A stretch of DNA of 64,000 bases, taken from NCBI RefSeq assembly GCF_018873765.1, contig NC_057919.1:64288984-64352983 (forward strand), given 5' to 3'. Both the position numbers and the translations under genes were made by a program. This DNA is from Telopea speciosissima (lineage: Eukaryota; Streptophyta; Magnoliopsida; Proteales; Proteaceae). This document shows, piece after piece, positions 22,582 to 34,732 of this stretch; position 1 is the first letter of the stretch; each line of letters opens with the position of its first letter. A model generated the notes under the pieces. It searched no databases and was not told the origin of the DNA. It saw only the letters and a list, made by a program, of their open reading frames with translations.

Positions 22582-22743
22582 GTGATGACGCCCAGGCATA
22601 GAGGTGGATGTACAACTCCCATGGAGGACTTCAACACAAGTGAAGTTCATACGACAACAGATGATGTTGCAAACGAACGAATCATTGTTCATGTTGATTT
22701 TAGTAAACCCCCAATTTTCGATGAGTACCAGGATGAGTACATC
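22582..22743 (+). pseudogene. Start of a Gypsy-type internal ORF, cut by a LINE
   Basis: The short frame includes VDFSKPPIFDEYQDEY, matching the repeated motif of the element at 2711-2983. It stops where T-rich sequence begins at about 22744, which is the tail of a minus-strand LINE fragment. Confidence 0.45.
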
Positions 22744-23800
22744 TTTTTTTTGCTAAAGGTCAGCAAGATTTTTAAATATAAGAAAGAAAAAATAACAAAT
22801 GTTTAACGTCCATGCATACCCAGACAGATACAAAAACAAAGGAGATAAGGGATAAATCCCCTACAGCCATAAAATAGAATAAACTATTCTAAACCCCACA
22901 TAGGAGCAAGACCCCAACAAATTAATAAGAAAAATGATAACTTGCCTTCCCACCAAATCATCTTTTAAAGCAGTTATAATAGATGTAGGAAAGCACAAGA
23001 AAAGAGGGGTGGAGACGCCACTTTTAGCTGCTGACTTTGCCAAGAAATCCGCCACAGTATTCCCTTCTCTGAAGCAGTGGGATATTTTCTAAGATATTTG
23101 ATTCAAGAAGGATTCAAGTGCAATCCACTCTTACAAGACGAACCATGGAATCGATCTAGAATGAATGGAGCTGGTAACTGCCGTTGAGTCACATTCAATC
23201 CATAACTACGAGATCCCTATCTCTCTGGCTCTCTTTACACCACGGATAATAGCCTCGAATTTGGCTACATAATTGGTTTTAATACCAAGGTAAAAACTGA
23301 AAGCCGAGATGGAACAACACGGCTCATCTCTCAGAATTCCTCCAGCCCCAGCTCTACCTGGATTGCCTAAAGAGCAGCCATCAACATTTAGTTAAGACCA
23401 ACCCCGAGGAGGCTTGCACAAAAAAACTTCCCTAATAATTTGAGTCGATTTATGAACAATAGGGATTTTTAATCTTCTCGAGCAGATCAAATCTTGGACA
23501 TTACGAACCGGAGACTTGAAAAGATGTGCTAACTCCCTCAAAAGAGAAATAAACACAATGAATGTACAACGATAGTCAATAGTCTTGCCATCGAACTTTC
23601 TCTTATTCCTCTACAACCAAAGAACATATGGAATCAACACCACCCCTGACAACCAGGCTTCAACCAAGTGCACCACCTTGGCTTTCCTTTTCCAGCAAAT
23701 AATCAAATCCTCATAAGAAGAGGGGGAGTGCCATTTAAAACCAAAATAATCAAGAAAATGGCCAATCCCCCTTGAGCTTGCGGGGGCGTGTAAGCGAAGG
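22744..23800 (-). mobile_element. 3' part of a LINE (zf-RVT linker and RNase H)
   Basis: Reading the minus strand from 23800 downwards there is a C-terminal LINE ORF region and then an RNase H domain (a WSxLNVDG-type start near 23390, RAGAGGILRDE, and VADFLAKSAAKSG near 23040). The run of T at 22745-22752 would be the poly(A) tail of the minus-strand element. Frameshifts and stops are present. It is 5'-truncated, with no reverse transcriptase. Confidence 0.7.
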
Positions 23801-24161
23801 CAATACATCAACAGCTCATGTAACCATTGAGCACAATCTCAGGGAATCAATCAAGGATAAGATCAAATCCCCTACAGCTCATACAATAGTTGTTGGTCTT
23901 CAATTCGTTGCACCTCATGCAAGCAAGATAATTGAAGCCCAGGAAGGAAAGGAAATCGGTAATAAAGGCAAGGATAAAATCCGTAGTTGTAGGATTAATC
24001 CTGTTTCCTTGTATAGTCCTTATCTTAGTTAATCACTCCTTGATTCACTCAACCACAACCACTATAAGAGGAATGTAACTAAAGGCAACTACTACTAAGA
24101 AAGGTTTATCATTACTGTGGACGTAGGTTGTATCATCAACCGAACCACGTATCTCTTGTGC

Positions 24162-24196
<35 letters not shown>

Positions 24197-24255
24197 TCTT
24201 CTTCTCATTCTCTTCTCTACCAAGTTAGAACTTTAACATAGCCCAAGTGCGAGAC
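23801..24255 (+). other. Retroelement-like remnant ending in a polypurine-like tract
   Basis: An open frame at 23772-24032 has no recognised domain. A TC-rich microsatellite covers about 24166-24205. The last bases before 24256 (gcccaagtgcgagac) resemble the polypurine tract that precedes a Copia 3' LTR. Confidence 0.4.
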
Positions 24256-24619
24256 TGTTAGAAGTTTTTATGTAGGCTTAATTAATTACTAGGTTAATCA
24301 ATTAGTGGGAGTCTACGCATGAACCGGTTCGGTTCGTCACACAGTGAGATAGGCTAACCCAACTCACTGTGGAACTGAGATTAGAGTTGGGACAGTATTA
24401 TATATACTGGTCTTGGGTCCCTGCAGCCTCTGCTATATTTCCCCCTCTTTCTCCCACAAAGAATAGACATCTGGAATGACAGAAGGCTGTGGAAGACTCA
24501 CCAACATACGTACGGTGCAAGGTATGCCTGAATCCCTTCTCTATGTTTGATTACATAGTGTTCTAGGTTACATTGTATGGTTAGCAATCAGGGTTTCGCC
24601 ACAAAGATTTATTCTAACA
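24256..24619 (+). repeat. Copia-type 3' LTR
   Basis: The 364-bp segment begins TGTTAGAA and ends TTCTAACA, an 8-bp inverted repeat at the termini. It contains a TATA-like stretch (attatatatac) near 24398 and is preceded by a polypurine-like tract. There is no matching 5-bp target duplication, as expected if the rest of the element lay upstream and was deleted. Confidence 0.6.
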
Positions 24620-25846
24620 TATTATCCTTGATAGCGGCTGAATTCCATCCCATGCAATGAAGTGTGTTTCATTATGTACAAACTATCAGCCCAGGGTAAT
24701 GGAAGAAAAAATGATATAGTAGAAACAAAGGATGCAAATATTAAAGGCCGAATTCTATCCTTCACAACTTGATGCTTCTCAGGGGGAATTGAAACCCCTA
24801 CCATTCTAGCATAATACTTTCATTTGAGACCCAAAAGGATGATACAACAACACCAGCCTAAGCAAGCTTCCCACTACGGGAAGATCTGATACTAAGCTCA
24901 ATAACAATTTCATAACCCCCATCATGGATGATGGACTGTGGCTTACTCAAATTGTACTAATTAAGCTTTCCCACCACAAGTCTTCTTTAAGATTTGCTCT
25001 TCTTCCCCTTTCCACGTTTCTTATTATGGTTGCAATCGCCTCATATGAGAAAGAGAAGAGACCTCAGAAGGAACTGAAGAAATACTTAGATATGATCCTA
25101 CTCCACTAGCAAGGTCATCAGGGTACTAACCCCTTTCCCCACGCAATCTATGAAGGCATGTCACTTACTGGCCGAGAAGATGGTAGTGGACAAGAAATCT
25201 GAGGTAGAGAGTGGCCTCTCTCTCTCTCTTCTAATTTCCCACCAAATAAAGATAGGTATATGGGTCTGACATGGCCTTTATAGGTCACAATTCAACAACC
25301 TTTGAGCAATATTAATTTAGCAATCCGATTTGAAATATATAGTTATGGTAATGGCTGCCATGCATATTGTGGAATATCAGAATACTGGTTTGGATTTCTT
25401 TCATTAATTTTAGTCTCTCAATGGAGAGATCAATGAATAGATGTACAGCCTAGCTGATCTAAATATGGTGAGTGTGATCACATGTGATATGAAAGATATT
25501 ACAAGATTACAAAGAATATTCATGACTTGAATTGGAAGATTGAGATAGAGACCAAATATTGAGTTCCTAAGAATGAGAACTCCTTATTCAGTCAATATGG
25601 AATGATAGCATTTTTGTTAAACATATAGATATCACTAGCTAGGGCAACTTTGATATGCTTAAAATTCAAATCTTACCAATAATATAACAAAAAAAAAAAA
25701 AACATGAAAGGTTTATATTGTAAGCTAAGACAGTTTATACTGGACTTACATTCGACTTCTCAAAAGTATTTTCCCTATATATAAGCTAAGCTATAGTACT
25801 ACCTCTACTAAAGCAAACCCAAACCCACATTAAAGTACTACTACTA
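24620..25846. other. Intergenic DNA without recognisable gene
   Basis: No supportable coding region. 25345-25846 is the 3' flank of the ankyrin/PGG gene and resembles the flank of the broken copy at 20815-21060. An A-run lies near 25690. Confidence 0.4.
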
Positions 25847-26619
25847 CTACATGTTCATGCTTATAGTTTTCTTTCTAATGACCTTTGACTTGGGTAAACT
25901 ATTTGTGGAATGTGTCAATTCAATGAACAGAGGAAGTTCCATAAAAGCATATATAGTGATTGGAACAGTAGCTAGAAGAACAATTGGTAAGGAGACCCCT
26001 AGACGAACATTGTGGTGAAATAAAACCAGAGTGGCTTCAACAAAGGCAGTCATCATCCCCATTATAGAAACGAAAAGGAAAAAAAGCCCCATCATCAGCA
26101 TACGTGGCAATTTCTTTAAGAAAGCTTCTTCTGCATGACTTGTAGTAATAATGGCCAGAAACATCAGCATCGAAGCTACGGAAGTGGTAAGTCCCAATAT
26201 ATCTGTGATAACAAATATTATAGAATATTTGTCATGTTTGTAATTGAGTTTGTTTGTACCACTCTTTACAGAACCTGAAATACTAAAGGCATCTGATACA
26301 CTAAACACTGCTTGAAACATGATTGTGGAGATAAGGGTTGCGACGACCATGCACTGTTGTGCTGTTTCCTTCATCCACTTTGCACCTTCATCTACTAGCT
26401 CTTTGTGCTCCAATGTGAATAACTTTCTAGATGTCAGACCATCTTTGTTTTTGAAATTTTTGAAGCCTGGTGGCATAATGCTTTCCACTTCCTGCAGTGA
26501 TGAAAGAAATTTAGTGAAAGCAAATTGCATACACACATATGAATCACCAGAGTTGTCAATTGTATTGCCTTGATGACATGCATAAAATCTTGGTGGGCAA
26601 TCTTACCAAGTTAGTGAAA

Positions 26620-28915
26620 AAGAAGTATGCAATCTTACCAATTGAATCTACAATGGATTTCCCTTAAAATTTTTCTTAATCTACCTCCACTCTGCCTCTA
26701 GGTTCCCAATCCTCCAGTTGTTAGGCCAACATTTAAACATTATCCCTCCCCATAGACGAGAAGAGAATAGACATCGGAAGAATAAGTGTTGTATATCCTC
26801 GACTTCATTCCAACAAAGACAAGAAGAAGTTGGAGAGGGAACTTGACTCCTTTGAAGGAAGTCCTGAGTTGGGAGAGTTTTTGTAAACACTCTCCATATA
26901 ATAAAACTGTGCTTCGGGATGTGATTCTTTAACCACATGAAACCATGGAACCATATCCACTTAGGTTGTTACTAGATTCCAAGTTGAGTTCGAGGAAAAA
27001 CTCTCAGAGTGCGAAGCATTCGATACAACCAGATCCTGAGAACCTCTACGCCGCCTACTAATCCCCTCACATGCTAAACGTGCCTCAAGCATACTAGGAG
27101 CAAAGCTAGACCCAACCAAGGTTCCATCATCCATCAATGAGAATGGAAGATATCTTGGCAAGTTTATCAGTCCTAGAAAGATAACAAATTGAAAAGAACC
27201 CCCAGGGAGTGCTAGTTGTCCAACCAAAGAAGGGTGGAAGAGCTATTATCCAATCTGGATTTAATAATCAGAGCAACCAAAATGTCTATATTTTAGTATC
27301 TTCCGCTAGGACCAAGATGCATCCAGTGGGCAGGATATTTTCCAAATGGAATCCTCCTTAAGGTATCTAGAATATATCCAATAAACCCACAGACTCTTAC
27401 TCTTGGAGACCAAGTTCCAAATGAGTTTCACAATCCCTGCGATATTCACGTCTTTGATTCTTAACCCAAGATCGCCCTCTCATTTTGGAAGACACATTGT
27501 TGCCCAACTAATGGTTTGAAGGAATTTTTTATTATCAATGTCTTTCCACAAAAAGGCGCTCATTATAGATTCCACTCTCTGGATGATGGATTGCGGTAAC
27601 CCAAAAATACTAGTCCAATATAAATAGGTTCTCTGCAAGACTGTCTTGATCACCACTAATCTACCTACATAAGAAAGGAATTTAGCTTTCTGAAGATAAA
27701 GCTTTTACCTTAGATTATCGAGAATAGGCATATAGTGGTGGGCAGTGAGTCTAGCCATAATGAGAAGAAGATCAAGATATTTAACTGGGAATGAACCCTC
27801 AAAGAATCCTAAAATAGCCCTAAGATTTACTTTTGCCTCCTCTGATACCCAGTGGAGAACAAAAGGGATTTCCATTTGTTCACAATCGAACCAAATATAG
27901 ATGCAAAGGAGGAAAGAAGATCAACAGTAGACGATATTGAACAAACAGTTGCGTTGATGAAAATCATAAGATCACCAGTGAAAGGAAGATGGGACAATTG
28001 AAGAACTTTGCACTTAGGAAACAAATGAATCTTTTCCCACTTAGAGTTGAGCCATCCTAGAGAAAGTTTCAATAACCAGCATCAATGCTAAAGCAAAAAG
28101 AGGACATCCTTGCCTAATCCCAACCCTATTTCTGAAGAATCTTGCAAGGCTGCCATTAACCAAGATAGATAAATGGGCAGAGGACATACAATGGAACACA
28201 CAACCTATGAAGGTCAATGGGAATCTCATCTGAATCATCACTTCCTTGAGGAATTCCCGACACACTAAATTATAAGCTTTATGGATATCTACTTTCCATA
28301 TTATTGTAGGGGAGTGAACTGACCTATCGACACCTCTAACAAGCTCAGAACAAATGAGGACATTGTCAGATATACTTTTGCCACTTATGAAAGCAAATTG
28401 GTTTACGGTTACTAGGTCATCTACAACCCTCCTCAAACGGAATGCCAAGATCTTGACAATGAATTTGTAGAGGGTATTACATAGCATAATAGGGTGAAAA
28501 TCTGCAACCGAGAAAGCACCCTCCACATAAGGGATTAAGGAAATGAATGAATGATTGGTAAGATGAAATTGAAGGGGTTCCAAAAAGAAACTCCACACTA
28601 TGAGCACAAGATTCTCCTTAACTATATCCTAGACATACAAAAAGAAATCTAAACTAAACCCATCCAGACCAGGGGATTTATTCTTTTTGATGGACTTAAC
28701 TGTTGCCAAAATCTCCTCTTTCGAAGGTATTGACTGGATTTTAGCAATTTGATCCTCCGATAAGAATTTGTTGAGAAGCCCATCGGGAATATACTCTCTA
28801 ACCGGAATGTACGGAGGGCTGAATATATCTTTGAACGAGTTTATCACTTCTTTCTTAATTTGGAATAAGGTGTTGCTTCCCCGACACTCTTGTTTCGCGG
28901 GGAGGCTCATGTTTG
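26620..28915 (-). mobile_element. 5'-truncated LINE in an intron of the ankyrin gene
   Basis: Minus-strand frames give a reverse transcriptase: KKNKSPGLDGFSLDFF (about 28640-28690), LVTVNQFAFISGKSISDNVL, VDIHKAYN and IRQGCPLFALAL, within 28041-28607. A zf-RVT region (KHSFIIWRVFTKTLPTQDFL, CLCWNEVEDIQHLFFRC) follows at 26681-26938. The expected active-site FADD box lies in the degraded stretch between. Stops and frame changes are frequent. No endonuclease, so it is 5'-truncated. Confidence 0.75.
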
Positions 28916-28980
28916 GTAAAATCCCTACGGAGGAGACTCTAATGCGTAAAGGTTTCCAGACTGTCTCTCATTGTGGTTAA
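28880..28980 (+). mobile_element. Short zf-RVT LINE fragment in opposite orientation
   Basis: On the plus strand a frame reads RLMFGKIPTEETLMRKGF, typical of the LINE zf-RVT region. It is opposite to the LINE at 26620-28915 that it adjoins, so two LINE events or an inversion met here. Confidence 0.5.
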
Positions 28981-29089
28981 TCATTAATAGTTAAGTAGAT
29001 GAAGACAGGTTGAAACCACATCTTCTATTGCTTAGCAAGCTTCTTCCACAGTTTATCTAGCTGACTCCTAATAAATATCAATTAATGAC

Positions 29090-29194
29090 TCAAATATATA
29101 TATATATATATATATATGGATCAAGTGATGGGAGTAACACATGCTATATGTATATATATATGTGTGTGTGTGTATACCAAACTTTGTACGTACG
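29090..29194. repeat. TA and TG microsatellites
   Basis: An alternating AT tract (about 29095-29117), a further ATAT/TG tract (29148-29174) and a tacgtacgtac motif follow the 28.9-kb LINE fragment within the ankyrin intron. Confidence 0.8.
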
Positions 29195-29969
29195 TACAAG
29201 GGTGATGAAGAAACAAATGTAAAAATTAATTACCTGATACCATTGTAGCTCGCGTTGCACTTGGAGAGCTATATTTGAACTTAACAGAGGAGCATTTTTC
29301 GCAGCTAGATGTGACATATAGTTTTGAGTCCAATCTGCCGACCTCGATCACAAGATCAACCTTCATTGCACCTAATTCATGAAAAAGGCGGAAAATTTGT
29401 TCTTGACGATGGCTGATTGCATAATGAAAAATGGTTTGATCTTTATATTGGACAACCCGATGATGATGATTATGATGACGACAATGATCATCCCTCTCCT
29501 GCTGCTCCACGCCTGCACCGCCCGTTGAATGATCCCCTTCCTGCTCCACCACCACCACCTTTCCAGCCCTTCCCATGGATTCCCTCAGCTTCACCTTTCC
29601 AGCTGCACCGATAATTGTGGCTTTTTGTTCTGGGTAAATTTCCCATAAAAGCTGAGGACAATTATAGATAATCTCCTCCATGATTCAACAATTCCAAACT
29701 CAGTTGCATTGAACATTGCTAAAATCAGATAATCTTCCAATTCTTTAAGATCTTCATATAATAAAACTAACTTCCATATTTCTTTCAGTAGCTTATGAGC
29801 GCTTTCATGCTTCACCTTCATATTGTAAATGTCCTTAAGGCAACCTGAAACTGTATGCATGCATGCATGCACAGTGTACGTACGTAGTCAAAAAATTTTC
29901 ATGCATGATAAACTTAAATTTCAGTAATTAATTAAATATTAGATATGTATAGGCATTAATCCAAAAGGA

Positions 29970-30147
29970 TTCTGTCCAGCACCCTGCCCGGGCTGCATGT
30001 GCAACGCCGGACACAGTGAGGCGTGAAAATAAAGACCGCCTCACCCCTGCTCGGGCAAGGCGCTCGGGCAGGGGTGAGACGGTCTTTTCACGCCTCACTT
30101 TGTCCGACGCTGCACAAGCAGCCCAGGCAGGGTGCTGGACAAGAATC
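29970..30147. repeat. Hairpin-family copy 1 (ankyrin intron)
   Basis: An inverted repeat of about 178 bp. The outer arm tctgtccagcaccctgcccg pairs with gggcagggtgctggaca. The inner stem gaccgcctcacccctg pairs with caggggtgagacggtc, and the loop is ctcgggcaaggcgctcgg. Loop and core match the copies at 30509, 30812 and 32090, while the outer arm does not. Confidence 0.85.
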
Positions 30148-30508
30148 GAGTCCGGCATTAATTAATTCTTACTTAATTTATCTGCAAAGCTAAATCTTCT
30201 TGGAGACCGCCACCACGAGTATAATCCCTTAAAAGAACCACCGAGAGATATTGATGCAGATGTGTCCATTTGCGACACCTATTCCATCCAGTCAATAATA
30301 TTTATGTATTAGAAATGTTTTTGGAATGGAATACAAGCAAGAATTTTCTAGGAAATAATACAAATTACAATTCTTTTCTTCACATGCAATTCTCAACTCT
30401 CACTGCATGCATAAGAGTTGTTAATGGGCCATATTCTCTATTCTTTAAGGGCTTGTATTTAGGTTTGTAGACTGCATGGTCCAAGCCCAACCCATTTATA
30501 GGGATTTA

Positions 30509-30619
30509 GATCCTCTATTGTCGCGTTGCTCGGCAGGACCCCACTGTCAAAACACAGCAAGGCGGGTAAATGATCGCCTTACCCCCATTCGGGCAAGGCG
30601 CTCAGGCCATAGAGGATCC
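30509..30619. repeat. Hairpin-family copy 2, with most of the right arm deleted
   Basis: The left arm (gatcctctattgtcgcgttg onward), core (aaatgatcgccttaccccca) and loop (ttcgggcaaggcgctcaggc) are intact. The right arm is reduced to catagaggatcc. It is followed by a GA microsatellite at 30631-30657. Confidence 0.8.
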
Positions 30620-30811
30620 AAATACCATTTAGAGAGAGAGAGAGAGAGAGAGAGAGATTACCTTCAACATTGCCACCGGTTTCCACAGTTCTGGTTCGCA
30701 CACGCGTATTGGGAACAAATTCTAGCACTGATCCGAATGCATATAAATTTATTAGAGAATATTTTGGATTTTTAGAAAGCGATGGAACAATGATGTAGTA
30801 AGTCATGAAAT

Positions 30812-30981
30812 ATATTGCCGAGCTGCCCGGCAGGACCGTGCTGTCAAGACACGATGAGTCATGCAATAATTGCCTTACCCCCACTTGGGCAAGGTGCTCG
30901 GACAGGGGTGAAGCGGTCATTGCACGCCTCGCTGTGTCTGAACACCACAATCCTACCGGACAGCTCGGCAGTGGAGGATCC
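30812..30981. repeat. Hairpin-family copy 3
   Basis: The outer arms ttgccgagctgcccggcagg and gacagctcggcagtgg pair. The core stem gcaataattgccttaccccc pairs with gggtgaagcggtcattgc. The loop is cttgggcaaggtgctcggac. It ends gaggatcc. Confidence 0.85.
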
Positions 30982-31100
30982 ATATTGGACATATTATAGG
31001 AAAGTCAACCAAAAGCTTCATTCTTTTTTGGTTGGTTTAACAATACGTTAACCGTGCGATACCATATGGAGTTCGGATCCTCTCCATCTACGTTACCATT

Positions 31101-31103
<3 letters not shown>

Positions 31104-31147
<44 letters not shown>
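31104..31147 (+). repeat. (GA)n microsatellite
   Basis: About 44 bases of uninterrupted GA. It is preceded by 'ggatcctctccatctacgtt', which resembles the end of the hairpin family, and by accatttatagaga, which also precedes the shorter GA run at 30631-30657. The two GA tracts and their flanks therefore look duplicated. Confidence 0.9.
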
Positions 31148-31149
<2 letters not shown>

Positions 31150-32089
31150 TTACATGAGTATATGGCATGTTGTATTTCAAAAGTCAAGATCTGAAACCCA
31201 CTTCTGTGTTGGCCGATGAAGGAACTTCGAAATCCAGAAGGCATCATTGTTATTGCAAGCACGACTGTAATTTCATTTTCATCCTTGGTCAAGAGTAGCT
31301 CTTCGCCGTATACTTGTAGTAGATCATAAACTTCGTCTACAAAAGTGAAATAAATAATATAAGGGGAACTGTTCTCTGTACCGCAATGCCCACAAAAATA
31401 TATCATTGGAAATATGTCATGTAAATGACTAACAATGTGGTTCAAAATTAAGTTTTTAGTCAGAACTATTTATGAACTTATAATTAATTTTCCACATATC
31501 TTTTGATAAGAGCTTACTTAATTTATGGTTATTTTTATGTGTGCAATCTCTGACCATGTCATACATTACTTGATATTGCAGTCCTAGACACCTCGGTATA
31601 GCTTGTTGCCCAGAAACTGAGTCACCTTATGAACATATATACTTAAATGCCACAAGGGAGTGAAAATTTAATAACAGTATGTGAGCAGTCTACATGCATC
31701 TTTGTTGACATTTTCATATTAGTAGTCATTTTGGTTAAGGGATCGATCGAAATGAAATATTCACATAGGCTTTGTATGGTAACGTTTCTGTTTTTTTTTT
31801 TAATATTTTTGGGTCCAACACACTTTTGTGTGTTTTTAGCTTTTCTGGGTCTTGAATTGCTGTATAGTAACCCAAAAGCTGTATAGTAACCCCAAAAAAA
31901 AAACGTTTTTGAAGTTTAAAAAAGACTAGAACTTTGTAAAAATAGGCTTTGAATGGATTTTGGATGAAATTTGCATCAGCGGAAAAATATCAATATTTCA
32001 CAAAATTAAATGGCCAAAAAGGCTCAATAATATTATCAAAAATCAGGAAAAAGGGGACCCATAACTTCCTTATAGTCAATGAACAATTT

Positions 32090-32264
32090 GGATCCTCTAC
32101 TGCCGAGTTGCCCGGCAGGACCCTACTGCTAAGACACAGCAAGACAGTAAATTACCGCCTTACCCCACTCGGGCAAGGCGCTCGGGCAGGGGTAAGGCAG
32201 TAATTTACCGCCTTTCTGTGTCTTAGCAGTAGGATCTTGTCGGGCAGCTCGGCAGTAGAGGATC
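32090..32264. repeat. Hairpin-family copy 4, the most complete
   Basis: A 175-bp inverted repeat with near-perfect arms. The outer arm gatcctctactgccgagttg pairs with ctcggcagtagaggatc. The middle ctactgctaagacacagcaa pairs with tgtgtcttagcagtag. The core gtaaattaccgccttacccc pairs with ggggtaaggcagtaatttac. The loop is actcgggcaaggcgctcggg. No coding content. Confidence 0.9.
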
Positions 32265-33088
32265 AGGGTCAATGATTGCACCCAAAAATTGCAGAACGAA
32301 AATGAAATTTACAACTATATAAGATCTAGTTGTAGAATTAGAATAATATAAACGGGATGATGATGATGATGGTTACTTACCATAGTATTCACCAAAAATT
32401 AAAGAAGTAAGGATGGTAGCTCTAGTTGTCTTCTGTTCGTCTCTGTTCCTCCACAATTCTTTCTTGTACCTAAATATATGCGAAGTCCACAATTCTTTCT
32501 TGCTAATGTTACTGTCATTCTCAATTTCTATTCCTCTCACCTCCGTGGCTACTTTCTTGTTTTTAACTTCTAACCTCTCCACACGTTCATACTCCCTTTG
32601 TATTTTTTCTTTTTCTTTTTGATCTTCCTCTTTAATGAGCGTGTAAAGAAACTACACAACTTCTCTTTTCCCAGCCCTTGCAGCAACAACAATTGGTATG
32701 CTGCAAGACATGCTTTTCACCATCACTAGACTCTTATTCCTTTCCACTAGGGCCTTCACCATCTTTAAATTTCCAATTGAGGTAGCAATATGGAGTGCTG
32801 TTCTACCTCGTTTATCCTGAAGCTGTAGTTCTTCTGGACTCATCAACTCCACCAACTTCTCTACAATATGCACCTGTTCTTTTTCAGCTGCGACATGAAG
32901 AGGAAGTTCTCCGTTTGATGTAAGCCTGGCTGTAAGAGCTCTCTTGTTTTCGTCAAGAAAGTCAAAGACAACAACCCAATTACCATCGGCAATAGCATTG
33001 TAAAATGGGGGACATCAAGTGTAATTCGTGATGATCTTCTTTCCTGGAAAGGGTACGAACGCGAAAGCACAATAGCAATCAGTTAGTA

Positions 33089-33764
33089 TGTTAGAAAAAC
33101 GCTGATATCAAAAAAAGAGGACAATGAGATAGCCTAAGTTGAACGAGAACGCCCTGTCCTTAAGACAGTATTTGCACCCTATTACTGCACTGGGTTGCAA
33201 CAAATCTGCCTCCTAAGATAAAACAGGCTGGACTGATTACTGATTTGCAAAGACAATAATCACTTGAAACTATCAGAGAATTGAGAATTTGTTAATGCCT
33301 GACTGACTGAAATCGTACCACAAAAAATTGAATTATTTGGGCTGTCCATTTCACCTTTATTTATAGTGGTGGATGTATCCCTTCAAGACACCTCATGGAA
33401 TGGATGTGCCCATTGACATGAGTAGAAAGGATTAAAAGATTATAATCCAAGCACTTATATGTAAGTGTCTCTTGAAGATACCCCATGGTGTAGGTGTGTC
33501 TCTTGGAGATACCCCATGGTGTAGGTGTGTCTCTTGGATCAATGGATTAGATTAAAAGATTTCAATCCAAGTGCTATGAATGCACCTATACAAATGGATA
33601 TGTCTCTTTGAATATACATGTCTCTTGGATATGTCTCTTTGATGATACATCTCCCTTAGATATGTTTCTTTGAAGATACATGTCCCTTAGCCAAAAAACT
33701 AAGCCAACATTGAACCAAAGAATGACCCAAAACCGTCCACACAATTATTGAAAAAATTCCAACA
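33089..33764 (+). mobile_element. Solo Copia LTR with 5-bp target duplication
   Basis: The 676-bp segment begins TGTTAGAAAAACG and ends ATTCCAACA. The five bases on each side are identical (TAGTA at 33084-33088 and 33765-33769), a proper target-site duplication. Nothing internal remains, so it is a solo LTR left by LTR-LTR recombination. It sits about 45 bp upstream of the ankyrin exon starting at 33043. Confidence 0.85.
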
Positions 33765-33796
33765 TAGTACACACTAGTGGTACTTTAAAAAACATA

Positions 33797-33985
33797 TATA
33801 GGTGTATGTTTTGAGATCAATCCTCCCCAGGGTTATGATGCCCTAAACAGGGAGGTGCACTGACTCTTATATATACACAGACTCTGCAAAGATATAGGTG
33901 TATGTTCTGAGACCAGTCCTCCCTGAGGTTACGATGCCCGGAATAAAGAGGAGTATTGACCCTTATATATACACAGACTTGGATC
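33797..33985 (+). repeat. Tandem duplication of about 95 bp
   Basis: Two diverged copies each run from 'ataggtgtatgtt', through 'tcctcc' and 'gatgcc', to 'cttatatatacacagact'. The copies begin at about 33797 and 33893. Confidence 0.75.
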
Positions 33986-34732
33986 CTCACTGATCGCAGA
34001 GATACAAAGTTACAGAGCATAACATCCTCACTCAGTTCAAAGCTCAGTGGTAGTTCACAGGAAGAACCAAATAAAGTAAGCTATGATAAGAGGTTGACAA
34101 ACAACCAGAGACATTAAGCCACAGAAAAAGAACAAGAGAAAAATAGATAAAGTAAGTTATAAGAAGAAAATAATAGATTGCTAGACACAGTAAGCCACAG
34201 AAAGAAAATAAGAGTTTCACAGTTAAAGTAAGTTATTATAAGAGAACAACAAATTGAAAGACGTAGTAAAACAAGGATAATAATAACAGACAAGCGATGG
34301 TTTCATTGTTTATAAGTTTCATGCAAGACAATTATTTCTTCCACAGTCATTGATAGTATATTTGAATTACAAACTGCCATTACAATATTTTCATAGCATG
34401 ATTTTGTATTCCAGAGCATGATATGAATTGTTTTCCTTCTCACTTAATTAGCTGCAATGTTTTTACTGGGCACACACACGTGGAGTGCAAGTGTGCCGAT
34501 TGCATCCAGAAAGCTAAAGGGTAAGGTGTCCAACCTTTCCAGTATAGGATTGGGAGAATAGGCTTCAGGATATTCTTTTGTGTATATAATTGTTTTTTAT
34601 GTAACTAGATAAACAAACTTTTGGTGGAATTCATATATACAAGTTTATAGAATTTCATAGATGGATGTGGATGAGTAGTTTGAAATGAACAATTATTTGT
34701 GGACCTTAATGTTTATGGATTGTTACGCCCCA

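Noticed and set aside
24622-24804. 60-codon minus-strand ORF with a hydrophobic centre
   Set aside because: No recognisable family, no splice context, and right next to an LTR. Chance cannot be excluded.
29417-29614. Plus-strand proline-rich ORF
   Set aside because: Antisense to a His/Asp-rich low-complexity insertion in the ankyrin exon at 29844-29234.
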